Shown here: piece by piece, positions 23,645 through 31,644 of the stretch | How the letters are laid out: the number at the start of each line of letters is the position of its first letter | Position numbering within the stretch: position 1 is the stretch's first letter | Assembly (NCBI GenBank): GCA_029099685.1 | Contig: JAQXOO010000020.1 | Location: 1-64,000, forward strand | Reading direction: 5' to 3' | Source of the DNA: Clostridia bacterium | GTDB taxonomy: Bacteria > Bacillota > Clostridia > Oscillospirales > Butyricicoccaceae | Length of the DNA: 64,000 nt | Translations under genes and position numbers: made by a program | The notes under the pieces: generated by a model | Seen by the model: only the letters and a program-made list of their open reading frames with translations | Databases searched by the model: none | Told to the model about the DNA's origin: nothing

Positions 23645-24910
23645 ATGAACAAGGAACTGCTGGAATGCGGCCGGGATGACCGGGGCCGCTATGTGCTCAC
23701 CATCCGGGTGCCCGCCGCTGATTTTTCCGACGCGCTGGAGGAGGCCTACCGCCTCTGCAAGGCGGAGCTGGAGGTGCCGGGCGTCCCCAAGGGCGAGGCC
23801 ACCCGGGAGCAGGCGGAAGCCGCCCTGGGCCGGGACGTGTTTTATCCCCAGGCCGCCCGGCAGTGCTGCGCCCGGGCTCTGGAGGAGGCCGTCGCTCAGC
23901 GGGGACTGCAGGTGGCGGGCTATCCCGACATTCAGGACTGCTCCACCGACGCGGAAGGGCTGCTGTTCACCGCCCTGTGCGACCCCTATCCCACCGCACG
24001 GCTGGGCGATTACAAAAAGCTGCGGGTCCATCTGCCCGAGCCCACCGTGGAGGCGGGCGAGCTGGAGCAGGTGCTGGAGCAGTATGCCCGCCGGGCGGCA
24101 CGGCACATTCCTCTGGACCGCCCCGCCCGGGAGGGCGACACCGTCCGCATTGACCTGGAGGGCACCCTGGAGACGGGCGGCCCGGTGCCCGGCGGCAAGG
24201 CCGAGGACTATGCCCTGAAGCTGGGCAGCCACACCTTCCTGCCCGGTCTGGAGGAGGGCATGGCGGGGATGTCCGCCGGCGAGCGCCGGGACATTCCCCT
24301 GACCTTCCCGAAGGATTATGCCCCGGAGCTGGCGGGCAGGGGGGCCGTTTTCCATGTCACGGTCCGGGAGGTGTGCCGGGTGGAGGTGCCGCCGGTGGAT
24401 GAGGCCTTTGCCCGGGAATTTTTCCAGACCGATCTGGCCACCCTGCGGGCCGAGGTGCGGCAGAGCCTTTTGGAGGACAAGCTGGAGCAGCACCGCAGCC
24501 AGCTGGAGGAGGCCGCCCTCACCCAGGCCGCCGGACAGATGGACTGCATCCTGCCCGAGAGCATGATCCAAAAGGAAATGGACGACATGACCGCCGAGTT
24601 CTGCCAGCGGCTGGAGAGCCAGGGCAGCACCCTGGAGCAGTACCTGCAGTCCATGAAGATGACCGGGGAGGAGTTTGAACAGACTGCCCGGAAGAGCGCC
24701 GTCCACCGGCTGCGGCAGGAGGTGCTGCTGAAGGAGGTGGCCCGGGCCGAGGGACTGGAAGTGGACGACAAGGCCCTGCGCCGCGCCGCCGACGGCCTGG
24801 CCCGGCAATACGGCGCCACCACCGAGGTGGTGCTTCAGGCCCTGACCCCCGCCATGCTGGAGCGGGAGGCCCTGCGCCGCATGGTGCTGGATGTGCTGCT
24901 GCGCCCCTGA
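23645..24910 (+). CDS. tig: Trigger factor-like chaperone/PPIase, divergent
   Basis: The 421-residue protein has the trigger factor layout. There is an N-terminal domain (1-115), an FKBP-type PPIase domain at about 155-240 (REGDTVRIDLEGTL...LGSHTFLPGLEEGMAGM), and a C-terminal helical chaperone domain (about 255-421). The N-domain is degenerate: the ribosome-docking signature GFRxGKxP is replaced by GVPKGEATREQ after LEVP. It therefore probably binds ribosomes weakly, if at all, and may be a second paralogue rather than the housekeeping Tig. A normal Tig elsewhere in the genome would settle this. Confidence 0.8.
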   Translation: MNKELLECGRDDRGRYVLTIRVPAADFSDALEEAYRLCKAELEVPGVPKGEATREQAEAALGRDVFYPQAARQCCARALEEAVAQRGLQVAGYPDIQDCSTDAEGLLFTALCDPYPTARLGDYKKLRVHLPEPTVEAGELEQVLEQYARRAARHIPLDRPAREGDTVRIDLEGTLETGGPVPGGKAEDYALKLGSHTFLPGLEEGMAGMSAGERRDIPLTFPKDYAPELAGRGAVFHVTVREVCRVEVPPVDEAFAREFFQTDLATLRAEVRQSLLEDKLEQHRSQLEEAALTQAAGQMDCILPESMIQKEMDDMTAEFCQRLESQGSTLEQYLQSMKMTGEEFEQTARKSAVHRLRQEVLLKEVARAEGLEVDDKALRRAADGLARQYGATTEVVLQALTPAMLEREALRRMVLDVLLRP

Positions 24911-24972
24911 CCCTTTGAAACAGAACAAAGCCCCCACCCGCTGAAAAGGGCGATATCCATAAGACAGTAAAC

Positions 24973-25000
24973 AGCTACAGTAGTGCGAACTGCTGTAGCT
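24973..25000. repeat. Hairpin inside the left end of the AT-rich island
   Basis: AGCTACAGTAG and CTGCTGTAGCT form an 11-bp stem (one G-U pair) with a TGCGAA loop. No T-run follows. It may be part of an element end or a regulatory structure. Confidence 0.5.
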
Positions 25001-25203
25001 GCTCTTGTGTCTAATCCTGTTATTTGATAGTATGGAACCGAATAGACCGACAAATTGGAATTTAATGCTGCTTTTTGATGGCTTAAAGCCCCAAGATGGC
25101 AATAGGACATAATTGTCTGGTTGAAAAACGTCATTTTCTCACTTTCTGACGTGGCTTTTCACTGATAATTGATAAAAAATAGCACATGAAAGGAGGCGTC
25201 CTA

Positions 25204-25884
25204 ATGGTTGATAAAATCAAAATAGGAAATTTCTTAAGACAGCTGAGAACTGAAAAAGGAATGACACAGGAAGATCTTGCAGAAAAGTTTGGAGTATCTT
25301 CACGAAGTGTTTCTCGTTGGGAAAACGGAAATACTATGCCAGAATTAGGAATCCTTGTTGAACTGGCTGATTTTTATGACGTTGACATCAAAGAGATTAT
25401 TGATGGTGAAAGAGAAAGTGAGATTATGGAAAAAGAAACAAAAGAAACGTTATTAAGAGTAGCAGAATACTCTAAAGAAGAAAAACGTCTATTTTTTATA
25501 AGGGCCGTGGTTTGTATGCTTATAGCAATAGCAATCATTTTTGCTGTTAGTATTGCAGCATATAAATCCTCTGAATCATATCGAAGAGAGCAGGCTGCCG
25601 TTACTACAGTAATGGAGGGCATAACGGTTCAGGTAACAGAAGTACTTGATAGTGGAACTTGTAATGCAGTTGTTGGCGGAGGAAACGATATTTTTTCATC
25701 TGGCGACATAGTAACCATTCATTACGATGCTATTCGTAAAATTGGTTCCGAATATGCTGATTCTCTGAGAATCGGTGATATGATTGTTGTAACATATCAA
25801 AAGTATTGCGTTGAAAAATCCGATAGTGGATATAGTATAACGGTTGAATATGTTGATTTGATTGAAGCAGTTGAGACAAAATAA
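25204..25884 (+). CDS. Membrane-anchored XRE-family transcriptional regulator
   Basis: The 226-residue protein has an N-terminal XRE helix-turn-helix (about 5-62: IGNFLRQLRTEKGMTQEDLAEKFGVSS with RSVSRWENG). It has one membrane helix at about 98-120 (FFIRAVVCMLIAIAIIFAVSIAA) and a C-terminal extracytoplasmic domain of about 100 residues with beta pattern (ITVQVTEVL...VVTYQKYCV). This design allows a surface signal to control DNA binding. AAGGAGG is 7 bases ahead of the ATG at 25204. Codon use is AT-rich, unlike the neighbours. The hairpin at 25972-26006 may terminate it. Confidence 0.85.
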   Translation: MVDKIKIGNFLRQLRTEKGMTQEDLAEKFGVSSRSVSRWENGNTMPELGILVELADFYDVDIKEIIDGERESEIMEKETKETLLRVAEYSKEEKRLFFIRAVVCMLIAIAIIFAVSIAAYKSSESYRREQAAVTTVMEGITVQVTEVLDSGTCNAVVGGGNDIFSSGDIVTIHYDAIRKIGSEYADSLRIGDMIVVTYQKYCVEKSDSGYSITVEYVDLIEAVETK

Positions 25885-25937
25885 AAATATTGAGTATTAA
25901 ATTTTAGTTTATCGAACAGAAACAAGTGCGCACTTCT

Positions 25938-25958
25938 ATACGGGGTAATCCCCATATG
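25938..25958 (+). repeat. Hairpin at the right end of the XRE gene
   Basis: TATACGGGG and CCCCATAT pair around TAAT, with outer GTGCGCAC and GTGTGC also able to pair. It lies about 50 bases past the XRE stop. It may be part of the island end. Confidence 0.4.
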
Positions 25959-25971
25959 TGTGCTCTATAAG

Positions 25972-26006
25972 GCAAAAGGCATGACCGCTTTCGTCACGCC
26001 TTTTGC
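25972..26006 (+). terminator. Probable terminator after the XRE gene
   Basis: GCAAAAGGC and GCCTTTTGC enclose an inner GAC/GTC pairing and a CGCTTTC loop. The TTTT lies in the 3' arm. It is 88 bases past the stop. Confidence 0.5.
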
Positions 26007-26022
26007 ATATTTAACTGTCTTA

Positions 26023-26415
26023 CAAACACCCCGATAAAGCCGGGCGGGGGCCGCTTCATTCGCCCCCGGACGAAAACACCGTGACCGGGAAGGCCGCGTC
26101 ACGGCGTTGCCCCAAGGCGGCTGCCCCTGTACGGCTGAAGAAGCGGCTCCCGGCGGGCTTGCCGCCGGCGCCATCGGGGACATAAACCGGAAACTGAAAG
26201 GGGAACAAGGATGGTATACCATTGGCTTGGCTGGATATCGTTTGCATCGTGCGTTCTGCGGGTCATGTGGTGATATCCATTTCATAAAACCGATTTATGG
26301 TGTTGGGCTGCGGGACCGGACACAATGACCGAACAGGGAGAACAGACCGCCGGCACAGGGATCCAGGCGCAAAAACGGGCGTCCTTTTTACAACCGCGTT
26401 CAAAAGCAGAGAGAA
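26023..26415. other. Non-coding spacer of unknown content
   Basis: Between the AT-rich island and the terminators of the 2-hydroxyacid dehydrogenase no gene is supported. Small open frames on both strands lack ribosome-binding sites and known motifs. Two short palindromic pairs are visible (GGATATCG near 26233 and GATATCC near 26272). The GC-rich left part could be a decayed gene, but I could not identify one. Confidence 0.4.
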
Positions 26416-26417
26416 AA

Positions 26418-26492
26418 AAGCATCCGTACCGAAACGGTACGGATGCAAACTGTTTTACGGTCACCCGGCGTTCGCCGGATGACCGTTTTTTG
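26418..26492 (-). terminator. Tandem hairpin terminators between the XRE island and the dehydrogenase
   Basis: The first stem is GCATCCGTACC/GGTACGGATGC (26420-26446), which on the minus strand is followed by TTTTTT. The second is ACGGTCA...CCGGC/GCCGG...TGACCGT (26457-26486), which on the plus strand is followed by TTTTTT. Together they close both directions. Confidence 0.85.
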
Positions 26493-26538
26493 GCAGGGAA
26501 AGGGAATCAAAAGGCGGGTTGGGAAACCGGGCAGCCGC

Positions 26539-27495
26539 TCACAGCCTGCAGACGTTCTCCGGCCGGCCGGCCAGCCAGGCGTCCAGATTATGAAACACGA
26601 TCTCGGCCCGGCGGAGCATACTTTCGTCGGTGGCAAAGGCCACGTGGGGGGTCAGCACGGTGTTTTTCGCATGGAGCAGGGGCTCGCTTTCGGGCAGGGG
26701 CGGCTCGGTGTCGAACACGTCGATGCCCGCGCCGGCCAGCCGTCCCTGGTTCAGGGCGTCGGCCAGGGCGGCGTTGTCCACCACAGCGCCCCGGGCGGCA
26801 TTGATGAGGATGGCGGTGGGCTTCATCCGGGCCAGCAGGGGAGCGGAGATCAGGCGGCGGGTCTCGCCGTTGGAGGGCACGTGGAGGGACACAATGTCGC
26901 TGCGCTCCATCAGCTCCTCCAGGGAGACATACTCGATGCCCATGTCCAGGGCCTCCTGCCGGTGGGTGCGGGAATGGGCGATGACCTTCGCGCCGAAGGC
27001 CAGGAACAGCCGGGCGGTGCGCAGGCCGATGGCGCCGGTGCCCACGATGCCCACGGTCTTGCCGCAGATCTCCGTGCCCCGGAGGGCGGCGCCGGTGCCG
27101 CCCTGCCGGACGGCGGCGTCACAGGCGGGCACGAACCGCAGGCAGGCCACCGCCAGCCCCAGGGCCAGCTCGGCTACGCACTGGGTGGAATAGCCCGCGG
27201 CGTTGGACAGGGTGACGCCCTTCTGCCGGCAGGCGTCCAGCCCCACGTGGTCGATGCCGGTAAAGGCCACATCGATGAACTTCAGATTGGGCGCGCCCAG
27301 GATGACCGGGGCGGTAAAGGGGGTGTTGGCGATGATGACCGCGTCGGAGTCGGCCACACGGGCGGCCTGCTCTGCGGGGTCGGCGGTTTTGGAAGCATAG
27401 GAAACAAAGGTGTGGCCGGCGGCTTCCAGCTTGCTGCGGTAGCCGTCCAGCACGGTCTGGGGGATGCCCAAGGGCTCCATAAGGGTGATCTTCAT
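26539..27495 (-). CDS. D-isomer-specific 2-hydroxyacid dehydrogenase
   Basis: The 318-residue NAD-dependent enzyme has the Rossmann loop VGIVGTGAIGLRTARLF (about 145-160). The catalytic Arg is in NAARGAVVDNAALADAL, the Glu in FDTEPPLPES, and the His in LTPHVAFATDES. It reduces a 2-keto acid to a D-2-hydroxy acid or the reverse; glycerate, lactate and phosphoglycerate are all possible substrates. ATG 27495 is selected because AGGAGG is 9 bases ahead, and the promoter at 27531-27558 fits. Confidence 0.9.
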   Translation of the reverse strand: MKITLMEPLGIPQTVLDGYRSKLEAAGHTFVSYASKTADPAEQAARVADSDAVIIANTPFTAPVILGAPNLKFIDVAFTGIDHVGLDACRQKGVTLSNAAGYSTQCVAELALGLAVACLRFVPACDAAVRQGGTGAALRGTEICGKTVGIVGTGAIGLRTARLFLAFGAKVIAHSRTHRQEALDMGIEYVSLEELMERSDIVSLHVPSNGETRRLISAPLLARMKPTAILINAARGAVVDNAALADALNQGRLAGAGIDVFDTEPPLPESEPLLHAKNTVLTPHVAFATDESMLRRAEIVFHNLDAWLAGRPENVCRL

Positions 27496-27530
27496 AAAAA
27501 CGGACCTCCTGAAACGTTTTTGCCGCATCC

Positions 27531-27558
27531 AGTATACCATATCCGGCGGGCATTGCAA
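27531..27558 (-). promoter_or_regulatory. Promoter for the 2-hydroxyacid dehydrogenase
   Basis: On the minus strand TTGCAA (27553-27558) and TATACT (27531-27536) have a 16-base spacer, 36 bases before the ATG. Confidence 0.65.
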
Positions 27559-27573
27559 GAGGTCCCGGGCCTG

Positions 27574-28350
27574 CTATTTTGCCAAAAGGCTCCGGGCGTC
27601 CCGCCCCCATTCGCTGTAGAGCAGGAACACATGGCTCACCCCTGCCTCGTTGATGGCCGCCAGCTTCTGGGCGGCGGTGTCCGGGTCGTCAAACAGCACA
27701 AAGTGGGCGCTGCCGTTGCTTTTGCGGTAGGTAAAGTATTTGGAGCAGAGCTGGGGCGAAAAAAAGCACTCCGGGCGGTAGGTGTCCAGCAGGTTCCGGA
27801 ACTCCTCGGCGGACAGGGGCGTCCCGTCCGGGTCATAGGAGGGCATGGCAAAATCGCTGCAGCCCCGCACCAGGTCCAGGCACAGGTTTTCAGCGCCGTA
27901 GCGGGCGGTCAGCGCCTCCAGCATCTGCCGGAAGGAGCCGCCGCTGACGGCGGCGGGGGCGATGACGGTGACCCCTTCGCCCCCGTGGGGCGCCAGCTCC
28001 TCCGCCAGAAACAGGCGGATCTGCAGGCGGCGCAGGGCGGCACACAGGTTTTCGAACTGGGGCATGGCCCCGTCCTCCGGACGGAAATCCAGCACCACGC
28101 CGCCGAACCCCCGGCGGGTGCATTCCGCCTGCAGGTCCCGGGCCAGCCTGTCGGGCTGGCAGGCCCCCAGGCCCCCACCGTCATAAACGCCCAGCAGCCC
28201 GCCCCGGCCGGTGATGGGCAGCTGGGCCCGCTGCAGACCGCCCTTTTCCCCGATGCGGTAGTACAGGCAGACGCAGGGCAGGCCGGTGGACTCCGCCGCA
28301 CGGGCGTCCTGGGCCGCCGCCACTAAAAATCCTTTGGTTTTCTCCCACAT
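27574..28350 (-). CDS. Conserved protein of unknown function, TIM-barrel-like
   Basis: The 258-residue soluble protein has no recognised family. Its pattern of alternating strands and helices suggests a barrel: RLARDLQAECTRRGFGGVVLDF, VTVIAPAAVSGGSF, and FSPQLCSKYFTYRKSNG. The segment FGGVVLDFRPEDG recalls the DxE-type strand 4 region of GH18-like glycosidases but lacks the full catalytic motif. No signal peptide is seen. AGAGGTG lies 8 bases before the ATG at 28350. It lies upstream of the dehydrogenase on the same strand, but the dehydrogenase has its own promoter in between. Confidence 0.6.
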   Translation of the reverse strand: MWEKTKGFLVAAAQDARAAESTGLPCVCLYYRIGEKGGLQRAQLPITGRGGLLGVYDGGGLGACQPDRLARDLQAECTRRGFGGVVLDFRPEDGAMPQFENLCAALRRLQIRLFLAEELAPHGGEGVTVIAPAAVSGGSFRQMLEALTARYGAENLCLDLVRGCSDFAMPSYDPDGTPLSAEEFRNLLDTYRPECFFSPQLCSKYFTYRKSNGSAHFVLFDDPDTAAQKLAAINEAGVSHVFLLYSEWGRDARSLLAK

Positions 28351-28363
28351 GATGGTCACACCT

Positions 28364-28393
28364 CTTGTAAGTTGAAAGGAAACTATGGTACAA
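28364..28393 (+). promoter_or_regulatory. Possible promoter for the yqeG operon
   Basis: TTGTAA (28364-28369) and TACAAT (28388-28393) lie 18 bases apart, 123 bases ahead of the yqeG start. It overlaps the start region of the divergent gene. Confidence 0.45.
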
Positions 28394-28516
28394 TAAAAAC
28401 AGTCCGCCCGCCGGCTCCGGGGGCGCTTTGCGCCCGGGACGGCCGCCGGGGAGGAAAAGGTCCCTTCCCGCCCGGAAGGGCGCCGTGCTGCATTTTATTC
28501 AAACAGGAGTCTGCTT

Positions 28517-29002
28517 ATGCCTCTGCCCTATCCCCATGTGTTTGTCCCCGACGTGACCCACATCACCCCGGCGCTGCTGAAGGAGCTGGGGGTTGCCGGC
28601 CTGCTGCTGGACATCGACGGCACCCTGATGGAGACCCGGGACGCCATGCCCGCCCGGCCTGTGCTGGACTGGCTGGAGGAGATGAAGTCCGCGGGCGTCG
28701 CCCTGTATATCCTTTCCAACAACCGGCACCGGGAGCGGGTACAGGCCTTTGCCCAGGCGGTGGACCTGCCCTGGCAGAACCTGGCGGGCAAGCCGGGGAA
28801 GCGTGGCTTTCGCCTGGCGGCGGAGCGCCTGGGGCTGCCTCCTGAGAAGCTGGCCCTGGTGGGGGACCAGACCTTCACCGATATGTGGGGCGCCCGCAGG
28901 TGGGGCTGCAAGGGCATTCTGGTGGAATCCACCGACATCCACCTGTGGTATTTTTGGCTCCGCAGGCTGCTGGAACTGCCGTTCCGCAAAGAAAGGCCGT
29001 GA
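28517..29002 (+). CDS. yqeG: HAD-superfamily phosphatase, YqeG family
   Basis: The 161-residue HAD IIIA-type phosphatase begins with the YqeG N-terminal pattern PDVTHITPALLKELGVAGLL. The nucleophile motif is LLLDIDGTLMET (Asp nucleophile and general acid). Motif II ILSNN and motif III/IV ALVGDQTFTDMWGA follow. Homologues are often found near ribosome- or shikimate-related genes in Firmicutes. The substrate is unknown. The next gene begins 5 bases after its stop. Confidence 0.9.
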   Translation: MPLPYPHVFVPDVTHITPALLKELGVAGLLLDIDGTLMETRDAMPARPVLDWLEEMKSAGVALYILSNNRHRERVQAFAQAVDLPWQNLAGKPGKRGFRLAAERLGLPPEKLALVGDQTFTDMWGARRWGCKGILVESTDIHLWYFWLRRLLELPFRKERP

Positions 29003-29007
29003 AAACC

Positions 29008-29862
29008 ATGAACAGACCGCTTTTTGGCCCCGCCGGCAACAGCGACAGCTTTACCCGGCAGTACAAGGCCAGCGTCCACGCCCCCCGGTGGCTGCGGGAG
29101 CTGGGCCTGGACTGCTATGAGTACCAGTGCGGACGGGGCATCCATGTGGGCGAGGACACCGCCCGGGCCATCGGCGCCGCCGCGGCGGAGCAGGGCATCG
29201 TGATGTCGCTGCACGCCCCCTATTTCATCAACCTCTCGGGGGACAGCCCCGAACGCATCGGGAAAAACGTGGAATATATCGTCCATTCCGCCCGGGTCTG
29301 CGACTGGCTGGGGGGCGACCGTATCGTGGTCCACTGCGGCGGCCTGTCCGGCATGGAGCGGGAGGAGGCCATGGCCCACACCCTGCTGAACCTGCGGGAG
29401 GCCCTCCGGGCGCTGGAGAGCGCCGGGCTGGACCACATCCGCATCTGTGTGGAGACCATGGGAAAGGTCAACGTGCTGGGCGACGGGCCGGAGGTCTGCC
29501 GCATCTGCCGCATGGACGAACGGCTGCTGCCCTGCATCGACTTCGGCCATCTCAACGCCCGCACCCAGGGCGGCCTGCGCACCCGTGAGGACATGGCGGC
29601 CCTGCTGGACCTGCTGGAGGACCGGCTGGGCCGGGAGCGTGGGTCGGCCTTTCACGCCCACTTCAGCAAGATCGAATACGGCCGGGGCGGCGAGGTGAAG
29701 CACCTCACCTTCCGGGACCGGGAATACGGCCCGGAGTTTTCACCGCTGGCAGAGCTGCTGGCCCGGCGGCAGCTGGCGCCCCGGATCATCTGCGAATCCG
29801 CCGGGACCCAGGCCGAGGACGCGGCGGCTATGAAACAGGAGTATTTACAATTTTTAAAATAA
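29008..29862 (+). CDS. Endonuclease IV-like TIM-barrel protein (xylose isomerase/AP endonuclease 2 family)
   Basis: The 284-residue protein has the conserved metal-site strand ends of the AP endonuclease 2 superfamily: MSLHAPYFINLSG, IVVHCGGLSG, IRICVETMGKVNVLG, LLPCIDFGHLNAR and HAHFSKIEYGRGGEVKHL. This matches the deoxyribonuclease IV-like subgroup often seen in Clostridia. It may act on abasic DNA or on a sugar phosphate. The start at 29008 follows GAAAGG; the longer frame would overlap yqeG. The 23-base gap before pepP suggests co-transcription. Confidence 0.8.
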   Translation: MNRPLFGPAGNSDSFTRQYKASVHAPRWLRELGLDCYEYQCGRGIHVGEDTARAIGAAAAEQGIVMSLHAPYFINLSGDSPERIGKNVEYIVHSARVCDWLGGDRIVVHCGGLSGMEREEAMAHTLLNLREALRALESAGLDHIRICVETMGKVNVLGDGPEVCRICRMDERLLPCIDFGHLNARTQGGLRTREDMAALLDLLEDRLGRERGSAFHAHFSKIEYGRGGEVKHLTFRDREYGPEFSPLAELLARRQLAPRIICESAGTQAEDAAAMKQEYLQFLK

Positions 29863-29885
29863 AGAAAGAGCAGGAGGACTTTTTT

Positions 29886-30959
29886 ATGGAACGTCTGAAC
29901 AAACTGGCCGCCATGGCCCGGGAGCTGAACTGCGACGGCGTGCTCATCACCGAGGGCGAGAACCTGTGCTATGCCACCGGTTTTGTGGGGCTGGAGGGCA
30001 TGGTGCTGGTCACCGCGGCAGGGCAGGGCTACTGCTTTACCGACTCCCGCTACATCGAGGCCGCCGAAAAGGCCATCCGCCCCTGGGGCTATCAGGTCAT
30101 CCAGCCTGAGGAAAGCTACCCCGAATGTGTCCGGCAGCTTTGCGGGGAGCACGGGCTGCGCACCCTGCTGTTCGAGGACCAGGCCATGACCGTGGCGCTC
30201 CACGCCCGGTACGGGGCCGCCCTGGAGGGCGTCTCCCTGGTGCCCGCCGGAGAGGCCTTCTCCCAGCTGCGGGAGGTTAAGGAGGAAGTGGAGGTGGAGC
30301 GCATCGTCGCCGCACAGCGCATTGCTGAGCAGGCCCTGCAGGAGATCCTGCCCCTCATCCGTCCCGGCGCGGTGGAGCGGGAGCTGGCCGCCGAGCTGGA
30401 TTACCGCATGGCCCGCCTGGGCAGCACCGGCGTGTCCTTCCCCACCATCTTTGTCTCCGGCGCCAAGAGCAGCATGCCCCACGGCACCCCCGGCGACAAA
30501 AAGATCGAGGCCGGCGATTTTGTCACCATCGACTTCGGCGCCATGGTGGGCGGCTATCACAGCGACATGACCCGCACCTTTGCCGTGGGTTATGCCACCG
30601 ATGAGATGAAGAAGGTCTACAGCACCGTGCTGGAGGCTCAGCTGGCGGGCATCGAGGCCCTGGAGGCGGGCGTCCCCGGCAATGTGGTGGACAAGGCCGC
30701 CCGGGACATCATCGAAAAGGCGGGCTACGGCAGCTGCTTCGGTCACGGACTGGGCCACAGCCTGGGCCTGAACATCCATGAAAATCCCCGGGCGGCAAAG
30801 AGCTATACCCGCCCCTTTGTCACCGGCAACATCATCACCATCGAACCCGGCATCTACATTCCCGGCTCCTTCGGCGTGCGCATCGAGGACATGGTCTATC
30901 TGGGCGCGGACAAAAAGCGCAATTTGACCGCATTTCCCAAGGATTTGTGCATACTTTAA
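29886..30959 (+). CDS. Xaa-Pro aminopeptidase-like M24 metallopeptidase
   Basis: The 357-residue protein has the N-terminal creatinase domain (1-125) and a C-terminal pita-bread domain. The dimetal ligands are in TIDFGAMVGGYHSDMTRTF (Asp-Asp), GHGLGHSLGLNIHENP (His), ITIEPGIYIPG (Glu) and VRIEDMVYLG (Glu). It probably removes N-terminal residues before proline in the cytoplasm. The pair M24 peptidase and efp is a conserved Firmicutes arrangement. AGGAGG precedes the ATG. A separate promoter for efp follows. Confidence 0.92.
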   Translation: MERLNKLAAMARELNCDGVLITEGENLCYATGFVGLEGMVLVTAAGQGYCFTDSRYIEAAEKAIRPWGYQVIQPEESYPECVRQLCGEHGLRTLLFEDQAMTVALHARYGAALEGVSLVPAGEAFSQLREVKEEVEVERIVAAQRIAEQALQEILPLIRPGAVERELAAELDYRMARLGSTGVSFPTIFVSGAKSSMPHGTPGDKKIEAGDFVTIDFGAMVGGYHSDMTRTFAVGYATDEMKKVYSTVLEAQLAGIEALEAGVPGNVVDKAARDIIEKAGYGSCFGHGLGHSLGLNIHENPRAAKSYTRPFVTGNIITIEPGIYIPGSFGVRIEDMVYLGADKKRNLTAFPKDLCIL

Positions 30960-30960
30960 C

Positions 30961-30989
30961 TTGAATTTTTCCCCAATATCGTGTAAACT
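30961..30989 (+). promoter_or_regulatory. Promoter for efp
   Basis: TTGAAT (30961-30966) and TAAACT (30984-30989) with a 17-base spacer begin one base after the peptidase stop and lie 44 bases ahead of the efp ATG. Confidence 0.7.
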
Positions 30990-31032
30990 ATCTCTGTTAA
31001 GTGAATAAATAATTTTAGGAGGCCTATATACT

Positions 31033-31596
31033 ATGTTAAGCGCAGGCGATTTCAGAAACGGAAAGACCTTTGAGATGGACGGCCAGGTGTTCCAGGTCGT
31101 CGAGTTCCAGCACGTCAAGCCCGGCAAGGGCGCCGCTTTTGTCCGCACCAAGTATAAAAACGTCATCACCGGTGCCGTGGTGGAGCGTTCCTTCAACCCC
31201 ACCGATAAGTTCGAGGAAGCTGTCATCGAGCGCCGCAATATGCAGTACCTGTACGCCGACGGCGACCTGTACTACTTCATGGACACCGAGACCTACGAGC
31301 AGGAGCCCATCAACGGCAGCAAGCTGGGCGACGCCTTTAAGTTCGTCACCGAGAACATGGAGTGCAAGGTCCTGTCCTTCAAGGGCAATGTGTTCGGCGT
31401 GGAGCCCCCCACCTTTGTGGACCTGGTGGTCACCGAGACCGAGCCCGGCGTCCGCGGCGACACCGCCACCAACGTGACCAAGCCCGCCACTGTGGAGACC
31501 GGCGCCGTGGTCCGCGTCCCCCTGTTCATCAACGAGGGCGAAAAGATCCAGATCGACACCCGCACCGGCGAATATCTGGGCCGTTCCAAGGAATAA
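31033..31596 (+). CDS. efp: Translation elongation factor P
   Basis: The 187-residue, three-domain factor relieves ribosome stalling at polyproline. The N-terminal loop reads [17 protein letters not shown], with the modifiable Lys in the PGKGAA tip. The C-terminal OB signature ([14 protein letters not shown]) is complete. No modification genes (epmA/B or ymfI) are next to it. The downstream CD1247-like gene follows after 48 bases. Confidence 0.97.
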   Translation: MLSAGDFRNGKTFEMDGQVFQVVEFQHVKPGKGAAFVRTKYKNVITGAVVERSFNPTDKFEEAVIERRNMQYLYADGDLYYFMDTETYEQEPINGSKLGDAFKFVTENMECKVLSFKGNVFGVEPPTFVDLVVTETEPGVRGDTATNVTKPATVETGAVVRVPLFINEGEKIQIDTRTGEYLGRSKE

Positions 31597-31644
31597 GTTT
31601 GACCGTTTGACCGCTGTGCACCGCGCAGGAAAGGAGAACGCATT

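Larger units (their letters stand above)
24960..26022. mobile_element. AT-rich island with 9-bp inverted repeats around an XRE regulator
   Basis: TAAGACAGT at 24960-24968 and its exact complement ACTGTCTTA at 26014-26022 bound a 1063-base segment. The segment is far more AT-rich than both flanks and carries one gene (25204-25884) with strong hairpins near each end (24973-25000 and 25972-26006). A second pair, CGATATCCA at 24951-24959 and TGGATATCG at 26232-26240, continues the symmetry outward. No transposase is inside. The segment looks like a small non-autonomous insertion or a horizontally acquired cassette. No target duplication was recognised. Confidence 0.4.

Noticed and set aside
26056..26328. 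Small open frames after the XRE island on both strands
   Set aside because: No ribosome-binding site, no recognisable motif, and overlapping frames on both strands.
29652..31238. Long minus-strand open frame opposite the M24 peptidase and efp
   Set aside because: It is antisense to two well-supported genes and has the His/Gly/Ala-rich composition of a GC shadow.
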